DNA of 64,000 nt, from the NCBI RefSeq assembly GCF_019711655.1, contig NZ_JAIGNU010000004.1, positions 1-64,000 of the forward strand, written 5' to 3'. The position numbers and the translations under genes were made by a program. The first letter of the stretch is position 1. Each line of letters starts with the position of its first letter. The notes beneath the pieces were generated by a model that saw only the letters and a list, made by a program, of their open reading frames with translations, did not search any database and was not told where the DNA came from. Positions 28,886 to 40,328 of this stretch are shown piece after piece. The stretch is from Qipengyuania mesophila (lineage in GTDB: Bacteria > Pseudomonadota > Alphaproteobacteria > Sphingomonadales > Sphingomonadaceae).

Positions 28886-29452
28886 CTGCGGGAACAGGCT
28901 GCGCGTATCGAGCATCCGCTCGATCAGGGCGTCGTCGGCCGGAATCCTCCCGTCGAGCATGAGCATGGCGAGGCCATGCGCGATCGACCAAGCTTGCAAC
29001 GCCAGCGTCTCCGCCTTCTCGGGATCGCCCGCCAGCGCGCGCGTGTTGGCGGTGAGCAATTCACGCGCGGGGTCGGCGTGCCCAGCATGCTCGATCGGTT
29101 CGCCTTGCGTGAACATCAGCCGGAACAGCGCGGGATGCGCTAGCGCGAAGCGGACGTAAGCGCGCCCGGTTTCTGCAAAGCCCGCGCTTCCACCGCCGAC
29201 CTTTGCGGCTGCCTCGGCCTGCTCCTGGCCGAGCAGTTGCAATCCTTCGAGCGCCAGCGCCTTGTCGAGCGCATGCTTGTCAGGGAAGTGGCGATAGACT
29301 GCCGTGGGCGAGACGCCGACGGCCCGGGCCAACTCGCGCAGCGACGGCGCCTTTCCCTCGGCACCCTCCAGCGCCGACAGGCCGGCTGCGAGCAGGGCGT
29401 CGCGCAAATTGCCGTGATGATAAGCTTCATTCGATGTTGACACTGTTATCAT
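28877..29452 (-). CDS. TetR-family transcriptional regulator
   Basis: A 191-residue repressor-type protein. The N-terminal helix-turn-helix is [20 protein letters not shown] near residues 36-55, preceded by the [12 protein letters not shown] helix common in TetR proteins with a C-terminal WHG-like domain. The rest is helical ligand-binding sequence. ATG 29452 was chosen; an in-frame GTG at 29443 is possible. It is divergent from the carotenoid oxygenase gene with 45 bases between starts, so it probably controls that gene, itself, or both. Confidence 0.9.
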   Translation of the reverse strand: MITVSTSNEAYHHGNLRDALLAAGLSALEGAEGKAPSLRELARAVGVSPTAVYRHFPDKHALDKALALEGLQLLGQEQAEAAAKVGGGSAGFAETGRAYVRFALAHPALFRLMFTQGEPIEHAGHADPARELLTANTRALAGDPEKAETLALQAWSIAHGLAMLMLDGRIPADDALIERMLDTRSLFPQSG

Positions 29453-29464
29453 TGACCCTATGTT
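29437..29464 (+). promoter_or_regulatory. Candidate promoter of the carotenoid oxygenase gene
   Basis: TTGACA (29437-29442), a 16-base spacer and TATGTT (29459-29464) form a good sigma-70-type promoter 33 bases before the ATG at 29498. It overlaps the start of the divergent TetR gene. The surrounding AT-rich stretch has imperfect half-sites (TGTTGACA, TGTTTACA) that could be an operator, but no clean palindrome is visible. Confidence 0.5.
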
Positions 29465-29497
29465 TACAGCGTTCACTTTAACCGGAGCGAGTCGGTC

Positions 29498-30928
29498 ATG
29501 GCAAGTGTCATCGAGAAAACCATCCGCAAGGCAGTCACCCCGGCGATCCAGGCCGTGGCCAGTTTCAACCGCTCGCGCCTGCCCGGGGCGAAGGACAATC
29601 CGTTCCTGAAAGGCGTGCATACGCCGCTGACCGAGGAATTCACTCTCGACCAGCTCGAAGTGACCGGCAGCATCCCGCCCGAACTCGACGGGCGCTATGT
29701 CCGGATCGGTCCGAACCCCTTTGGCGAAGGAAGCAAGGGCCACCACTGGTTCATCGGCGACGGCATGGTCCACGGCGTGCGTCTGCGCGATGGCAAGGCC
29801 GAATGGTATCGCAACCGGTACATCCGCTCGCGCGATCTCGAGGGGAAGGGTGGCCCCGCCGCCGTTGGCGGCCCCCGCCGCGGCTTCGGCGATACCGTCA
29901 ACACCAACGTGCTCGATATAGGCGGCAAGATCATGGCGTTGGTCGAAGCCAGCAGCTTTCCCGTCGAACTCGACGGGAATCTCGACAGCGTCGCCTATTC
30001 CGACTTCGGCGGCGGGCTGACCGGATCCTTCACCGCTCATCCGCACCAATGCCCGACGACCGGCGAATTCCACGCCATTTGCTACGACGGTACGTCGGCC
30101 GATACGATCCGCCACGTGGCTCTCGACAGCACGGGCCGCGTGCTGCGCGAGACGTCGATCGCCGTTCAGGACGGGCCCTCGATCCATGATTGCGCGCTGA
30201 CCGAGAATTACGTCGTCATCCTCGACCTGCCGGTGACCTTCTCGATGCAGGCGCTGATTGCTGGACACAAGTTCCCCTATCGCTGGAACCGCGAACACCG
30301 CGCCCGCGTCGGCCTGCTGCCGCGTGACGGATCGGGCGACCAGGTTGTCTGGCACGAGGTCGATCCCTGCTACGTCTTCCACGTCGGCAACAGTTTCGAG
30401 GACGAGTCCGGCCGCGTCGTGATCGACCTCTGCGCCTACGAGACGATCTTCGACGGCGAGATGGCGGGGCCCTATGGCAAGTCGCTCGGGCTCGAACGCT
30501 GGACGCTCGACGGCAGCGGCGGGAAGGTCGTGCGCGAAACGCTGGACGCGTCGGGACAGGAATTCCCGCGCCCCGACGAGCGCTATTTCACCCGTGCCTA
30601 TCGCTATCTCTGGGCGATGGGACTGCCCGAGGACGGCGACCTTGAATTCGTCGCGCCTATGCCGCTCTACCGTCACGATCTCGCCACGGGCGAGCGTGCG
30701 CAGCGCGATTTCGGCGAGGGCCGCATCCCGGGCGAGTTCGTCTTCGTTCCGCGCAGCGCCGATGCGCCCGAGGGAGACGGTTGGGTGATGGGCTATGTCA
30801 TCGATCGCAAGGAAGGCACCAGCGCTCTCGAGATCCTCGATGCGATGAGCCTCGATCCGGTCGCATCGGTCCATGTCCCGCATCTCATCCCGCCGGGCTT
30901 CCACGGCAACTGGATCGCCGCTAGCTAG
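29498..30928 (+). CDS. Carotenoid oxygenase family protein
   Basis: A 476-residue non-heme iron dioxygenase of the carotenoid/stilbene cleavage family. RYVRIGPNPFG is the early family motif. The four iron-binding histidines can be placed in FTAHPHQCP, GPSIHDCAL, CYVFHVGNSFED and the terminal PPGFHGNW. The substrate could be an apocarotenoid or a stilbene/lignin-type phenylpropene; the sequence does not decide. It is divergent from a TetR regulator and 6 bases ahead of an ABC transporter gene, which suggests a regulated oxidation/export unit. Confidence 0.92.
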   Translation: MASVIEKTIRKAVTPAIQAVASFNRSRLPGAKDNPFLKGVHTPLTEEFTLDQLEVTGSIPPELDGRYVRIGPNPFGEGSKGHHWFIGDGMVHGVRLRDGKAEWYRNRYIRSRDLEGKGGPAAVGGPRRGFGDTVNTNVLDIGGKIMALVEASSFPVELDGNLDSVAYSDFGGGLTGSFTAHPHQCPTTGEFHAICYDGTSADTIRHVALDSTGRVLRETSIAVQDGPSIHDCALTENYVVILDLPVTFSMQALIAGHKFPYRWNREHRARVGLLPRDGSGDQVVWHEVDPCYVFHVGNSFEDESGRVVIDLCAYETIFDGEMAGPYGKSLGLERWTLDGSGGKVVRETLDASGQEFPRPDERYFTRAYRYLWAMGLPEDGDLEFVAPMPLYRHDLATGERAQRDFGEGRIPGEFVFVPRSADAPEGDGWVMGYVIDRKEGTSALEILDAMSLDPVASVHVPHLIPPGFHGNWIAAS

Positions 30929-30934
30929 GAGGGC

Positions 30935-31872
<938 letters not shown>

Positions 31873-31876
<4 letters not shown>

Positions 31877-32637
31877 TTTCCTGGCGCTCGACCTGGTCGA
31901 TCTACACGCGCGAGCTGATGCGTTTCCTGCGCACCGCCTTCCAGTCGGTGCTCGCACCGGTTCTGACCACCTCGCTCTATTTCATCGTCTTCGGCGCGGC
32001 CATCGGAGGGCGCATGCCCGATCTCGGCGGAGTCGACTATGGCGCCTTCATCATCCCCGGCCTGCTGATGCTCACCCTGCTCGGCGAGACCACCAGCAAT
32101 TCCAGTTTCGGCATCTACATGCCGCGCTTCACTGGGACGATCTACGAATTGCTCAGCGCGCCGGTCGGCGTCGCGGAAACGCTGCTCGGCTTCGTCGGCG
32201 CGGCGATGACCAAGAGCCTGATCCTCGCGACGATCATCCTCGTCACCGCGCGGCTGTTCGTCGACTATTCGATCGCGCACCCGTTGCTGGCGCTGGTCTA
32301 TATCATGCTGGTCGCCGCGGCCTTCAGCCTGTTCGGCTTCATCCTCGGCATCTGGGCCGACAATTTCGAAAAGCTCGGCATCATCCCGATGCTCTTCCTC
32401 ACCCCGCTGACCTTCCTTGGCGGGACGTTCTACTCGATCAAGATGCTGCCCAAGCCGTGGGACACCATCGCGCTGGCGAACCCGATCGTCTACCTCGTCA
32501 GCGGGCTGCGTTGGACCTTCTATGGCAAGGCCGATGTCGACATCGGCCTGAGCTTCGCGATCACGCTCGGCTTCCTTGCCGCATGTATCGCGGTGATTGC
32601 ATATATCTTCCGCACGGGTTGGCGCCTGCGCGCCTGA
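31873..32637 (+). CDS. ABC-2 type transporter permease
   Basis: A 254-residue inner-membrane protein with six predicted helices and the ABC-2 family layout: [21 protein letters not shown] at the N-terminus, and the conserved [22 protein letters not shown] with [20 protein letters not shown] near the end. It pairs with the preceding ATPase through a 4-base overlap. Such pairs export lipids, polysaccharides, drugs or pigments; nothing here fixes the cargo. Confidence 0.93.
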
Positions 32638-32694
32638 CCCCACGCATACGATTGCGGGTTGGCGTGCAGGCGCACAAGCCGCTAGGCGCGTGTG

Positions 32695-34769
<2,075 letters not shown>

Positions 34770-34794
34770 GGCCATCCTGCGATAGGCTGGGGCA

Positions 34795-35556
34795 ATGGAA
34801 AATAAGTCCCAGCAACTCGTCGTGCCCGCGAAATGGGGCCTGCCCTATGCGGAGGACGAGATGAAGCCGGTCGTCAAGCGCGAACAGACCTATATCGTCG
34901 CCTTCGCGGTGCTCACCATCATCGCCTGGCAGACCAGGATCGGGACGATGGCGCTGCTGCCGTTCACCCTGCTGTCGACCTGGTGGCACGAAATGGCGCA
35001 CGGCCTCACCGCCACCCTGCTCGGCGCGAATTTCGAGCGCCTCGTGATCTTCGCCGACGGGTCGGGCTTTGCCGAGCATTCGGGCGGGCTTTGGGCCGTC
35101 GGGCAGGCGATCGTCGCCGCGGCAGGCCTGCTCGGCCCGAGTGTGGCCGGCTGCGCGATGATCGTGGCCTCACGTTCGCGCCGGGCGACCCGGCTGGCGC
35201 TGCTCGCCCTCGCCACCGCGCTGCTCGTGACCGCGCTGATCTGGGTCCGCTCGGTGACGGGCTGGATCGTCCTGCCCGCCTTTGCCGCGGCGGCGCTCTA
35301 CATCGCCGCGCGCGGAAGCGCGAAATGGCAGCGGATCGCGGTCGAGTTCCTCGGTGTGCAGGGTGCGGTCGCGGTCTACCAGGACCTCGGCTACCTGTTC
35401 AGCCCGGGTGCCGTGGTCGGCGGGCATGTCGCCCTTTCGGACACTGGGCGCATCGCCGATGCGCTGTTCCTGCCCTACTGGTTCTGGGGTGGGGCGATCA
35501 CGATCGCAATCGTGGCGATGGTGTGGAAGTCGCTGCAGGTCGCCGGGCGATATTGA
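34795..35556 (+). CDS. M50B-type membrane metalloprotease-like protein
   Basis: A 253-residue protein with about six membrane helices. The zinc-protease motif HEMAH at residues 65-69 lies in a hydrophobic segment (LLSTWWHEMAHGLTATLLGANF), as in site-2-type proteases of the M50B group. There is no PDZ domain, so it is not RseP-like. A possible third ligand lies in YQDLGYLFSPGA. It follows tgt by 25 bases. Substrates are unknown. Confidence 0.82.
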   Translation: MENKSQQLVVPAKWGLPYAEDEMKPVVKREQTYIVAFAVLTIIAWQTRIGTMALLPFTLLSTWWHEMAHGLTATLLGANFERLVIFADGSGFAEHSGGLWAVGQAIVAAAGLLGPSVAGCAMIVASRSRRATRLALLALATALLVTALIWVRSVTGWIVLPAFAAAALYIAARGSAKWQRIAVEFLGVQGAVAVYQDLGYLFSPGAVVGGHVALSDTGRIADALFLPYWFWGGAITIAIVAMVWKSLQVAGRY

Positions 35557-35659
35557 ATTCGATTGCTCGAATTTCGACGGAATTAGTTATCCTATGCGGT
35601 TGCGCTGCGAATAAGCTTTGCTAATCTTCGACCGACTTGGAAATGAGGGGTCGAAATTC

Positions 35660-37654
35660 ATGAAAAAGCTATTCACCGGCGTCGCCGCCGTGTCCTTTTG
35701 CGCGCTTGCTTCGTCGGTTTCCGCCGGCACAGTGGAGGAAGATGCGACGGCATTCGGCGCACGCCAATCGATCTTCCATGCAAGCCTGTCCCCTTCGGGC
35801 AAGAAGCTGGCCTATGTCGGTACCGTCGGGGCCGGGGGAGAGGCGCTCTACACGGTCGATCTGGAAGCGGGAACGCCGCCCAAGCGGGCGCTGGCAGCGC
35901 TCGACCCCATGAGTGACCTTTCCTATTGCAACTGGATTACCGAAGAGCGGCTCGTCTGTCAGACGATCCTGCGTCGCAAGGACGATTCCATCGGTCGGTA
36001 TATCGCTGCCAGCAGGATGATCTCGGTCAACGCCGATGGCACCGATCCCAATGTGATCGAGGGCCGCAAGTCGATGCGCGCCTACGGCAATATTTACTTC
36101 GGCGGAGGCATCATCTCACTAAATGCCGAAGGAGAAGAATCGTCGGTCCTCGTGACGCGCGGTTACGTGAAGGAATCTTCGCTCAACACCCGTCTAGCCA
36201 ACCAGGCTGAAGGTTTGGGCGTTGTGTCGCACGATGTCGTCACAGGCAAGGAACGGCCGGTCGAGGCCCCCGACAAGGATGCCTTCGAATACATCGCAGA
36301 CGATGCGGGGATCGTGCGGATCAAGGGCACCCTCAACAGCAACCCGCGTGGCTACGCGCAGGACACGCTCGCCTATTTCTATCGCGAGCAAGGAAGCAAG
36401 CGCTGGAATCCGCTCTCTCGTGCCGAAATCGATAGCCAGACGATCGATGGCTTCGAACCTTACGCCGTCGATTCTGCGACCAATGCCGCCATCGGTTTCG
36501 ACAACGATGACCGCGGGTTCAAGACGCTTTACGCGATCTCGCTAGACGGCACCCTCGCGCGCAAGGAACTCCTCGCCGCCGAAGGTGCGGATGTCGATTC
36601 GCTCGTGACAATCGGACGGCGCCAGCGCGTGATCGGTGCGAGCTATGCCACTGAAAAGCGCCTGGTGAAGTACTTCGACCCGGCATTTCGCGACTTGGCT
36701 GGCGCATTGAGTGGCGCTCTGCCCGGCAAGCCTGCTGTGAGCTTCGTCGGTGCCAGCGAGGACGAGCGGCAGGTGCTTCTTGTCACGGGTTCGGATGTCG
36801 ACCCCGGCATGCTCTACAAGTTCGATCGCGACACGAACCAGCTCAATCCTCTCCTGCCGATCCGCGAGACGACCGAAGGGCACAAGCTTGCCGAAATGAA
36901 GCCTGTCGTATTCCCCGCTGCCGACGGAACGCAGATACCGGGTTACCTGACGCTGCCCGTGGGCTCGACCGGCAAGAACCTGCCTGCGATCGTCCTGCCG
37001 CACGGAGGCCCTTCCGCGCGCGACGAGTGGGGCTTCGACTGGCTGGTGCAGTTTTTTGCCGCGCGCGGCTATGCAGTCCTTCAGCCCAATTTCCGGGGAT
37101 CTACGGGCTATGGTGCCGAATGGTTCGGCAAAAATGGGGTCAAGGCATGGCGGACTGCGATCGGCGACGTGAACGACGCTGGCAGGTGGCTGGTGTCGCA
37201 AGGCATTGCCAAGCCCGACAAAATGGCGATCGTGGGCTGGTCCTATGGCGGGTACACCGCTCTCCAGTCGCAAGTTGTCGATGCTGACCTCTACAAGGCG
37301 GTGGTGGCGATCGCCCCGGTCGCGGACTGGCGCCAGTATCTCGAAGAGGAGCGCACCACCTCGAACTATCGCCTCGTCCAGAAGTTCGTCGGCGACGGGC
37401 CGTATCTCGAGCAAGGTAGTCCCATGCGCAATGCGGCCGCTTTCGAGGCTCCGGTGCTCCTGGTCCATGGAACTGCGGACAACAATGTCGATGTCGAACA
37501 GTCGCGCAACATGGAAGACGCCCTGCGCGCTGCGGGCAAGCCGGTCGAATTTCTCGAGTTCGAAGGACTGGCGCACTCGCTTCACGACGGAGCCGCGCGC
37601 AAGCAGATGCTCGTGAAGATCGATAGCTTCCTGTCAGCCAACCTCGGATCCTGA
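35660..37654 (+). CDS. Exported S9-family (prolyl oligopeptidase-type) peptidase
   Basis: A 664-residue periplasmic serine peptidase. A Sec signal peptide (KKLFTGVAAVSFCALASSVSA) is followed by a beta-propeller-like domain to about residue 400 and then an alpha/beta hydrolase domain. The nucleophile is Ser528 in GWSYGGY, the acid Asp607 in HGTADNNVD, and the base His639 in GLAHSLHD. Relatives cleave dipeptides or acyl-peptides. The ATG at 35660 is preferred over 35618 because the signal peptide begins there. A terminator follows at 37683. Confidence 0.93.
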   Translation: MKKLFTGVAAVSFCALASSVSAGTVEEDATAFGARQSIFHASLSPSGKKLAYVGTVGAGGEALYTVDLEAGTPPKRALAALDPMSDLSYCNWITEERLVCQTILRRKDDSIGRYIAASRMISVNADGTDPNVIEGRKSMRAYGNIYFGGGIISLNAEGEESSVLVTRGYVKESSLNTRLANQAEGLGVVSHDVVTGKERPVEAPDKDAFEYIADDAGIVRIKGTLNSNPRGYAQDTLAYFYREQGSKRWNPLSRAEIDSQTIDGFEPYAVDSATNAAIGFDNDDRGFKTLYAISLDGTLARKELLAAEGADVDSLVTIGRRQRVIGASYATEKRLVKYFDPAFRDLAGALSGALPGKPAVSFVGASEDERQVLLVTGSDVDPGMLYKFDRDTNQLNPLLPIRETTEGHKLAEMKPVVFPAADGTQIPGYLTLPVGSTGKNLPAIVLPHGGPSARDEWGFDWLVQFFAARGYAVLQPNFRGSTGYGAEWFGKNGVKAWRTAIGDVNDAGRWLVSQGIAKPDKMAIVGWSYGGYTALQSQVVDADLYKAVVAIAPVADWRQYLEEERTTSNYRLVQKFVGDGPYLEQGSPMRNAAAFEAPVLLVHGTADNNVDVEQSRNMEDALRAAGKPVEFLEFEGLAHSLHDGAARKQMLVKIDSFLSANLGS

Positions 37655-37682
37655 TCGGGTCCGGGCAGGGCCCAACGAGGAA

Positions 37683-37714
37683 GGGCGGCTCCGCGAGGGG
37701 CCGCCCGTTTCTTT
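37683..37714 (+). terminator. Rho-independent terminator after the S9 peptidase gene
   Basis: A GC-rich stem (GGGCGGC/GCCGCCC) with a 10-base loop is followed by GTTTCTTT, 29 bases after the peptidase stop. Confidence 0.75.
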
Positions 37715-37745
37715 ATCGCTGTCATAGAGGCTTGGCGGGCGAGCG

Positions 37746-37916
37746 CTAGGTCGATGCTTTTTCGCGGAATTCCAGCACGGTGCCGCGATAGGCAATGAAG
37801 TTGCCGGCAGCATCGAGATAGCCCGCCCCAATGGCGTTGGCGCGCGCCTGGGCATCGCCGAGGCTGGGATACCATTTTCCGCGCCGGTTGGGTGTGATGA
37901 AGCGATATTGGGTCAT
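37746..37916 (-). CDS. Small hypothetical protein (56 residues)
   Basis: A 56-residue basic, soluble ORF starting at ATG 37916. The sequence (MTQYRFITPNRRGKWYPSL, then DAQARANAIGAGYLDAAGNF) reads as a compact alpha/beta fold, and the composition is unlike a shadow frame. It lies between two terminators, antiparallel to the S9 peptidase and downstream of rpsD. The frame is open to 37982 upstream. I do not recognise the family. Confidence 0.6.
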   Translation of the reverse strand: MTQYRFITPNRRGKWYPSLGDAQARANAIGAGYLDAAGNFIAYRGTVLEFREKAST

Positions 37917-37983
37917 GGCCAAATGTGAACTGTGGATATCGATCCGCGTTCCCGCCAAATCTTTGAAAAATAACATAGACATG

Positions 37984-38012
37984 AAAAAAAGGCGGCCCCG
38001 CGAGGGACCGCC
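37984..38012 (-). terminator. Rho-independent terminator of rpsD
   Basis: On the minus strand a 9-bp stem (GGCGGTCCC/GGGGCCGCC, loop TCGC) is followed by seven T, starting 27 bases after the rpsD stop. The plus strand also ends in a T-run, so it may work in both directions. Confidence 0.85.
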
Positions 38013-38038
38013 CTTTTTCTGTGTCGCTGCCGTGAGGC

Positions 38039-38653
38039 TTAGCGCGAGTAGAACTCGACCACGAGGTTCGGTTCCATGGTGACCGGGTAGGGCACTTCGT
38101 CGAGCTTCGGCACGCGGGTGAAAGTCACCTTGTCGTTGCCGTCGGGCGCGACGTAGTCGGGAATGTCACGCTCGGGCAGGCTCTGCGCTTCGATGACCAG
38201 TGCCATTTCCTGCGCCTTCTTGCCGAGCGAAACGACGTCGCCGACCTTGACGCGGGCCGAGGCGATGTTGGTCTTCACGCCGTTGAGGAAGATGTGACCG
38301 TGGCTCACGATCTGACGCGCGGCGAAGATGGTCGGCGCGAACTTGGCGCGGTAGACGACCATGTCGAGGCGCTGTTCGAGCAGGCCGATCAGGTTCTGAC
38401 CGGTGTCGCCCTTCATGGCCGATGCTTCCTTGTAGGTGCGCTTGAACTGCTTCTCGGTCACGTCGCCGTAGTAGCCCTTGAGCTTCTGCTTGGCGCGCAG
38501 CTGCAGACCGAAGTCCGACATCTTGCCCTTGCGGCGCTGGCCGTGCTGGCCCGGGCCGTAGGAACGCTTGTTGACGGGGCTGTTCGGGCGACCCCAGATG
38601 TTTTCACCCATCCGGCGGTCGAGCTTGTACTTGGCGCTGGTGCGCTTCGTCAT
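38039..38653 (-). CDS. rpsD: 30S ribosomal protein S4
   Basis: S4 binds 16S rRNA early in small-subunit assembly. The protein is 204 residues, beginning [20 protein letters not shown], with the S4 RNA-binding domain ([31 protein letters not shown]) at about residues 90-150. The gene stands alone, with its own terminator, as is common for rpsD in alphaproteobacteria. The 5' region contains an inverted repeat at 38693-38732 that could take part in autoregulation, as S4 does in other bacteria. Confidence 0.97.
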   Translation of the reverse strand: MTKRTSAKYKLDRRMGENIWGRPNSPVNKRSYGPGQHGQRRKGKMSDFGLQLRAKQKLKGYYGDVTEKQFKRTYKEASAMKGDTGQNLIGLLEQRLDMVVYRAKFAPTIFAARQIVSHGHIFLNGVKTNIASARVKVGDVVSLGKKAQEMALVIEAQSLPERDIPDYVAPDGNDKVTFTRVPKLDEVPYPVTMEPNLVVEFYSR

Positions 38654-38692
38654 GGTATTTCCTTCAATTTGCAGGACTGCCCCTGTGGCAGC

Positions 38693-38732
38693 CATCGAAC
38701 CCGGCATCGCACCACCGAACCTGGGTTCGATG
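38693..38732. repeat. Inverted repeat in the rpsD upstream region
   Basis: CATCGAACCC (38693-38702) and GGGTTCGATG (38723-38732) are perfect complements around a 20-base loop, about 40 bases upstream of the rpsD ATG on its transcript strand. Confidence 0.6.
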
Positions 38733-38857
38733 CGGCTACCGCTTCACCGGGGTGCGGGGCCAATTCGCGAAGGCGCGCCAATAGCAGTATCGCGCGCTTC
38801 GTCAAGGGTGAAGATAGGTGCTCGACAAGCACGCCCAAGCGGGGCAGGGCGCGCGCC

Positions 38858-39175
38858 ATGAGCGACGATTTCAAGCTACCCGACGATTGCATCGATATGC
38901 GCGAAGTGCGCATGGGCGTGGACCGGACCGACCGCGAGCTGATGGAAATGCTCGACCGGCGCTTCGGCTACATGCGCGCAGCCGCCCGCATCAAGACCGA
39001 CCGCAATGTCGTGCGCGACGAGGCGCGCAAGGCCGAAGTGATCGAGAATGCCCGCGCGGATGCGGAGGGGCGCGGTCTTCCTGCCGCGAAGATCGCGCAG
39101 ATATGGGACGACCTGGTCGAAACCTCGATCGCCTACGAACTCGTCGAGTGGGACCGCCTGCGCGACCCCGACTAA
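38858..39175 (+). CDS. Chorismate mutase, AroQ type
   Basis: A 105-residue all-helical protein that fits the AroQ/PchB fold and converts chorismate to prephenate (phenylalanine/tyrosine branch). DMREVRMGVDRTDRELMEMLDRRFGYM gives the N-terminal helix with the conserved IDxxDxxLxxLLxxR-like pattern, and AAARIKTDRNVVRDEARKAEV supplies the later basic residues. It is a stand-alone gene, divergent from rpsD. Isochorismate-pyruvate lyase activity is a less likely alternative. Confidence 0.88.
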   Translation: MSDDFKLPDDCIDMREVRMGVDRTDRELMEMLDRRFGYMRAAARIKTDRNVVRDEARKAEVIENARADAEGRGLPAAKIAQIWDDLVETSIAYELVEWDRLRDPD

Positions 39176-39181
39176 GGGCGC

Positions 39182-39478
39182 TCAGCCCTGGCGGGTGTTG
39201 CCCGTTGCGCTGCGTTCTTGCCGTTCGCGAGCGGCGTCACCGGCCATTTCCTGCTCGAGGCGCCAGGCGGCATTGGTCTTGCAGACCTTCTTGCCCATGA
39301 TGCGCGTGCCGGCCGGCGGAGGCTGGCGCTTGCAGACGATGGTCGCAGGATCGTCCGCCCTCGCGTCGCTCTCGTCGATGATCTGGGCACGCTCCTGATC
39401 CAGCGCCGATACGGCAGACGCGGGGAGCGCCGCCATCAAAGCCGCGCCGAATGCGAGGAAAAATGTCGAGTTCTTCAT
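39182..39478 (-). CDS. Small secreted two-cysteine protein, paralogue 1
   Basis: A 98-residue protein with a signal peptide (STFFLAFGAALMAALPASA), an acidic linker and the block IVCKRQPPPAGTRIMGKKVC, which places two cysteines 16 residues apart and is followed by KTNAAWRLEQE. A basic, Q/E-rich tail completes it. The next two genes encode the same architecture. AGGAGG lies 6 bases before the ATG at 39478. It is probably periplasmic with a disulfide. The family is a sphingomonad-type hypothetical with no known function. Confidence 0.82.
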   Translation of the reverse strand: MKNSTFFLAFGAALMAALPASAVSALDQERAQIIDESDARADDPATIVCKRQPPPAGTRIMGKKVCKTNAAWRLEQEMAGDAARERQERSATGNTRQG

Positions 39479-39556
39479 ACTCACCTCCTGCGGGGACTAT
39501 ATCACAGCGTGGCCGAAACGTGAAAAATTCACGCTTCAGCCATCGGTCGCCGGGAT

Positions 39557-39850
39557 TTAGCCGCTCGTGCGCGTGTTACCGGTGCCGCTGCGATCCTGGT
39601 TTTCGCGGGCTGCCTGAGCGGCAGCTTCCTGCTCCAAGCGCCATGCAGCGTTGGTCTTGCAGACCTTCTTGCCGCCCATGCGCGAACCGACCGGCGGGGG
39701 CAGGCGCTTGCAGCGGACCGTTGCGTCATCATTGGCCTTGGCGTCGTCTTCACCGACGACCACGCCCTTTTCGCCGGCCATTGCCGACGCGGCGGGGACA
39801 AGAAACAGGGCAGCGGCGCCGGCTGCGAAAGCAATATTGAAGCTCTTCAT
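39557..39850 (-). CDS. Small secreted two-cysteine protein, paralogue 2
   Basis: A 97-residue paralogue of its neighbour at 39182-39478. The signal peptide is IAFAAGAAALFLVPAASA, the linker is GEDDAKANDDA, and the conserved block is RCKRLPPPVGSRMGGKKVC followed by KTNAAWRLEQE. The conserved block and tail are nearly identical to paralogue 1, while the signal peptide has diverged, pointing to a fairly recent tandem duplication. AGGAGG lies 6 bases before the ATG. Each copy has its own leader and possible promoter. Confidence 0.82.
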   Translation of the reverse strand: MKSFNIAFAAGAAALFLVPAASAMAGEKGVVVGEDDAKANDDATVRCKRLPPPVGSRMGGKKVCKTNAAWRLEQEAAAQAARENQDRSGTGNTRTSG

Positions 39851-39954
39851 AAATCCTCCTGTTGATCCGCTTACCACCCTATGTGGTAAAGCTGAACCCC
39901 AAATGGACGGGCGACCGACGGACCATGTCGGTCGACGATTGTTCCGGTCATGGG

Positions 39955-40266
39955 TCAGCCTCGATTACGGATCAGGCCCATGCGCTCGGTGTCGCGCATC
40001 TCTTCCTTCGTGTTCTCTTCCCATTGCTTCCACTGGAATAGGGTGAGGCATACGCGGCGGCCGGGAATGCGGGTGCCCACGCGCGGAGCCAGATTTCGGC
40101 ACTCGATTGCTTCGTCGTCGCGCTCTTCCGCAGCGTTCTCGTCGGAGGCCTGCTGGATATCCGCTTCGACAGCAACGGGATCCGTCATGTCTGCTTGCTG
40201 AGCGACGACAGACGGCGCAAGCGATACAGAAATGATGGCGATGAGGGCAAGGGCGCGAGTATTCAT
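39955..40266 (-). CDS. Small secreted two-cysteine protein, divergent paralogue 3
   Basis: A 103-residue exported protein with signal peptide ALALIAIISVSLAPSVVAQ, an acidic linker and ECRNLAPRVGTRIPGRRVC followed by LTLFQWKQWEE. The C-x16-C spacing and the GTRI.G..VC pattern match its two downstream neighbours, but the rest is diverged. AAGGAG precedes the ATG at 40266. A 19-base palindrome lies 31 bases upstream of the start. The function is unknown. Confidence 0.8.
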   Translation of the reverse strand: MNTRALALIAIISVSLAPSVVAQQADMTDPVAVEADIQQASDENAAEERDDEAIECRNLAPRVGTRIPGRRVCLTLFQWKQWEENTKEEMRDTERMGLIRNRG

Positions 40267-40296
40267 GAAGAATCTCCTTCGCCTGCAGGATACACT

Positions 40297-40315
40297 ATTG
40301 TATTCGAATAACAAT
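40297..40315. promoter_or_regulatory. Near-perfect palindrome upstream of paralogue 3
   Basis: ATTGTATTCGAATAACAAT is a 19-base palindrome with one extra central-side A (ATTGT-ATTCGAAT-A-ACAAT), in an AT-rich pocket of an otherwise GC-rich region, 31 bases before the ATG. It may be a repressor operator overlapping the promoter. Confidence 0.45.
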
Positions 40316-40328
40316 CGCGTCCAGGTTT

